Positions 62,449 to 64,000 of a stretch of 64,000 nucleotides of DNA are shown piece after piece. The notes under the pieces were generated by a model, which saw nothing but the letters and a program-made list of their open reading frames with translations, searched no databases and was not told where the DNA came from. The stretch covers positions 37,778,527-37,842,526 of the forward strand of contig OX485808.1 of the NCBI GenBank assembly GCA_950295325.1. The letters run 5' to 3'. Both the position numbers and the translations under genes were made by a program. Source of the stretch: Polytrichum commune. Lineage: Eukaryota > Streptophyta > Polytrichopsida > Polytrichales > Polytrichaceae. Numbering within the stretch: position 1 is the first letter of the stretch; each line of letters starts with the position of its first letter.

Positions 62449-62569
62449 GGGTGAGTTTCCATGTAGGCCACTCACCCACCACATTTAGGTGAAAATGTAA
62501 ATCTCACCTGGTGACATCTACATTTCCACTTGAATCTAATGAACAAGCAACCTGCATGGAAACCAACCC
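62449..62569. mobile_element. 121-bp Harbinger-like MITE, copy 2
   Basis: The ends GGGTGAGTTTCCATGTAGG and CCTGCATGGAAACCAACCC are inverted. The flanks are TTA (62446-62448 and 62570-62572), the Harbinger-type 3-bp duplication. It folds into a hairpin with a central ACATTTTC/CATTTCC region and lies directly after the Rep-like fragment. Confidence 0.85.
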
Positions 62570-62572
62570 TTA

Positions 62573-64000
62573 GAGCACACCTAGATAACGAAAAACATTC
62601 AAGTTGGGGTCATCGAAGCTGCCAATGGATGTTGGTTCTAGAGTTGCAGTGCCTGCAATGCTTCCATTGTCATTGTGATGGCAATCTCGCAGAGCTGTTG
62701 GGAGCCATAAGGCGGGCGGCTTCAGCAGGGACATCTGCCACGTGCTTGTGTGTAGTTTGAAGGAGGTAGAAGAAGCTTCTAAGGCTTTGTATATGTTTAC
62801 TTTACTCAATAAAGTTGTCAGGTGGTTACTGCCACCTAACATGTCTTTCTTTGGCGCCGTCCTTTTCCACAGTCACCCCCAACCCCTACTATGTTAATTG
62901 ATCTCCCAATATACACATAATACATCTGGTCCTCGCAATTTCAAAATTTTCCGGTCAAGTGAGTGCTATCCAGGGAAGCTCCATTAATTTGATGTTTTTG
63001 TTTGCAGAGGGGCAATCGTTGTTTCATTGAAGAAAGGACCACTTATTTGTTCATTCACCAAGTTCCTAGATTTTCATGTGTTTTGTTTTCACTTGGCTCT
63101 CCATGGAGCTGATATCCTGGACAACTTGCTCTCAAAAATTCAGAACATTGTCTTTTGTGTCTGGAGTTGTCCAGTGTTCAATACGTCATGGCAATGAAAT
63201 GAATTGAAATGAAACAAAGTTGATATTAAAGTTTAGGAAATCAAAAAGGCTTATTGGACTAAAAGCACATCAAGGCAGCTAATGCCCTAGAGTAGCAGAG
63301 TACACCAACCTTTGTGAGATAGAGGCTAACATCAACTTCATGATTCAATTGGAAGAAAGGCTTGAGACTCCCTAATACTACTTTCTCAAAATAGTGAAGG
63401 GAACTATTTTATAATAAAGTTGTAGAGCATAAGCTTTCCCCAAAAGACATGCTCAGTGCATTTTTTTTGTGCTCACAAAAACCATGCCATGAGTTTGCAT
63501 GCTTCCTCAATGACTTTACAAAAGTTCCACTTTGTGATTTAGTCTTACATTAGGGTTCCAAAATTCCACCTCATGTATTAAATCCAAATTAGGGATGTTC
63601 AAAACCATCATGATTTAGTTCAACATAAGGGTTTTGGAATTCCATGTCTTAGTCTCGGTCTATGTTAGGGTTTAGGAATTGTGTAGGCTAAAGGCAGATT
63701 ATGTATTAGAAGGGCTTGACTGTACAAAGATACTTCTACCTTCATCATTGATGTTTAGAGTCTTAACCTTGACATGTGTCACTGAACATGACATATGATT
63801 TGTGCAACATGATACAAATTATGAGAAATGTATTATCATGAATAATGAAATAAATTCTTCAGCTTTTAAAATGTCTTAAACCTTAAAGCGTACTTGATGT
63901 GAATTCCCCAAACTTTCAAGAAGTCTTAGTCAAATTCTAATATTGTAACTTGTATCTAGGATATCTAGGACATGCAAACCTCAAGAGATATTGCAATCGA
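62573..64000. other. Gene-poor right end
   Basis: Only short anonymous frames were seen (for example 62530-62760, partly overlapping the MITE). A/T-rich with A and T runs, and no recognisable gene to the window edge. Confidence 0.4.

Noticed and set aside
1-64000. tRNA, rRNA or CRISPR arrays
   Set aside because: No cloverleaf with complete arms was found apart from the SINE-like A/B boxes, no rRNA motif was seen, and tandem arrays lack the repeat-spacer pattern.

Overview
This is a 64 kb piece of a repeat-rich plant (streptophyte) nuclear genome, roughly 35-40% GC by eye. The evidence for a plant is a split gene with spliceosomal introns (an Integrator subunit 3 homologue), Ty1/copia, PIF/Harbinger, CACTA, hAT and MULE-type elements with their characteristic ends, and a gag-like protein resembling plant-transposon proteins. 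Only two host genes can be recognised, so gene density is very low and a large genome is likely. I cannot name the species. A non-seed plant or streptophyte alga is possible but is only an inference.

Layout. 0-1.7 kb: the 3' end of an Integrator complex subunit 3 (INTS3) gene, with three exons visible and a hAT-type MITE in its last intron. 1.7-10.4 kb: gene-poor sequence holding a perfect 74-bp tandem duplication and the short copy of a dispersed repeat. 10.45-23.83 kb: a 34-bp palindromic minisatellite split by a 12.84-kb Ty1/copia element with 253-bp LTRs. That element carries a Harbinger-like element in its 5' LTR and two opposed copies of an unusual element that uses the palindrome TCCGGA very often and encodes a gag-like protein. 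The two copies form an inverted repeat with arms of about 3.9 kb. 25.2-30 kb: two CACTA-type elements with the same internal SINE-like segment, one broken by a MULE-like element with ~0.45-kb terminal inverted repeats, the other by a hAT element inserted inside the SINE B box. 30-34.8 kb: a tandem duplication and the long copy of the dispersed repeat. 36.6-38.7 kb: a decayed LINE on the minus strand. 39-53 kb: gene-poor, with one G-tract hAT MITE, three hairpins and one hypothetical ORF. 53.0-54.9 kb: a minus-strand gene for a secreted PhoX/DUF839-like protein, apparently decaying. 57-62.6 kb: a nest of MITEs and a Harbinger-like element, then a decayed ORF that may be a replication-initiator (HUH/Rep-like) relic.

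The window mostly records nested transposition. Target-site duplications could be read directly for most of the elements, which fixes the order of several insertions. The most unusual item is the TCCGGA-rich element pair at 12.8-22.2 kb. It has TGTGGG...CCCACA ends, a 5-bp target duplication, a gag-like ORF broken independently in each copy, no recognisable polymerase or transposase, and no LTR that I could find.
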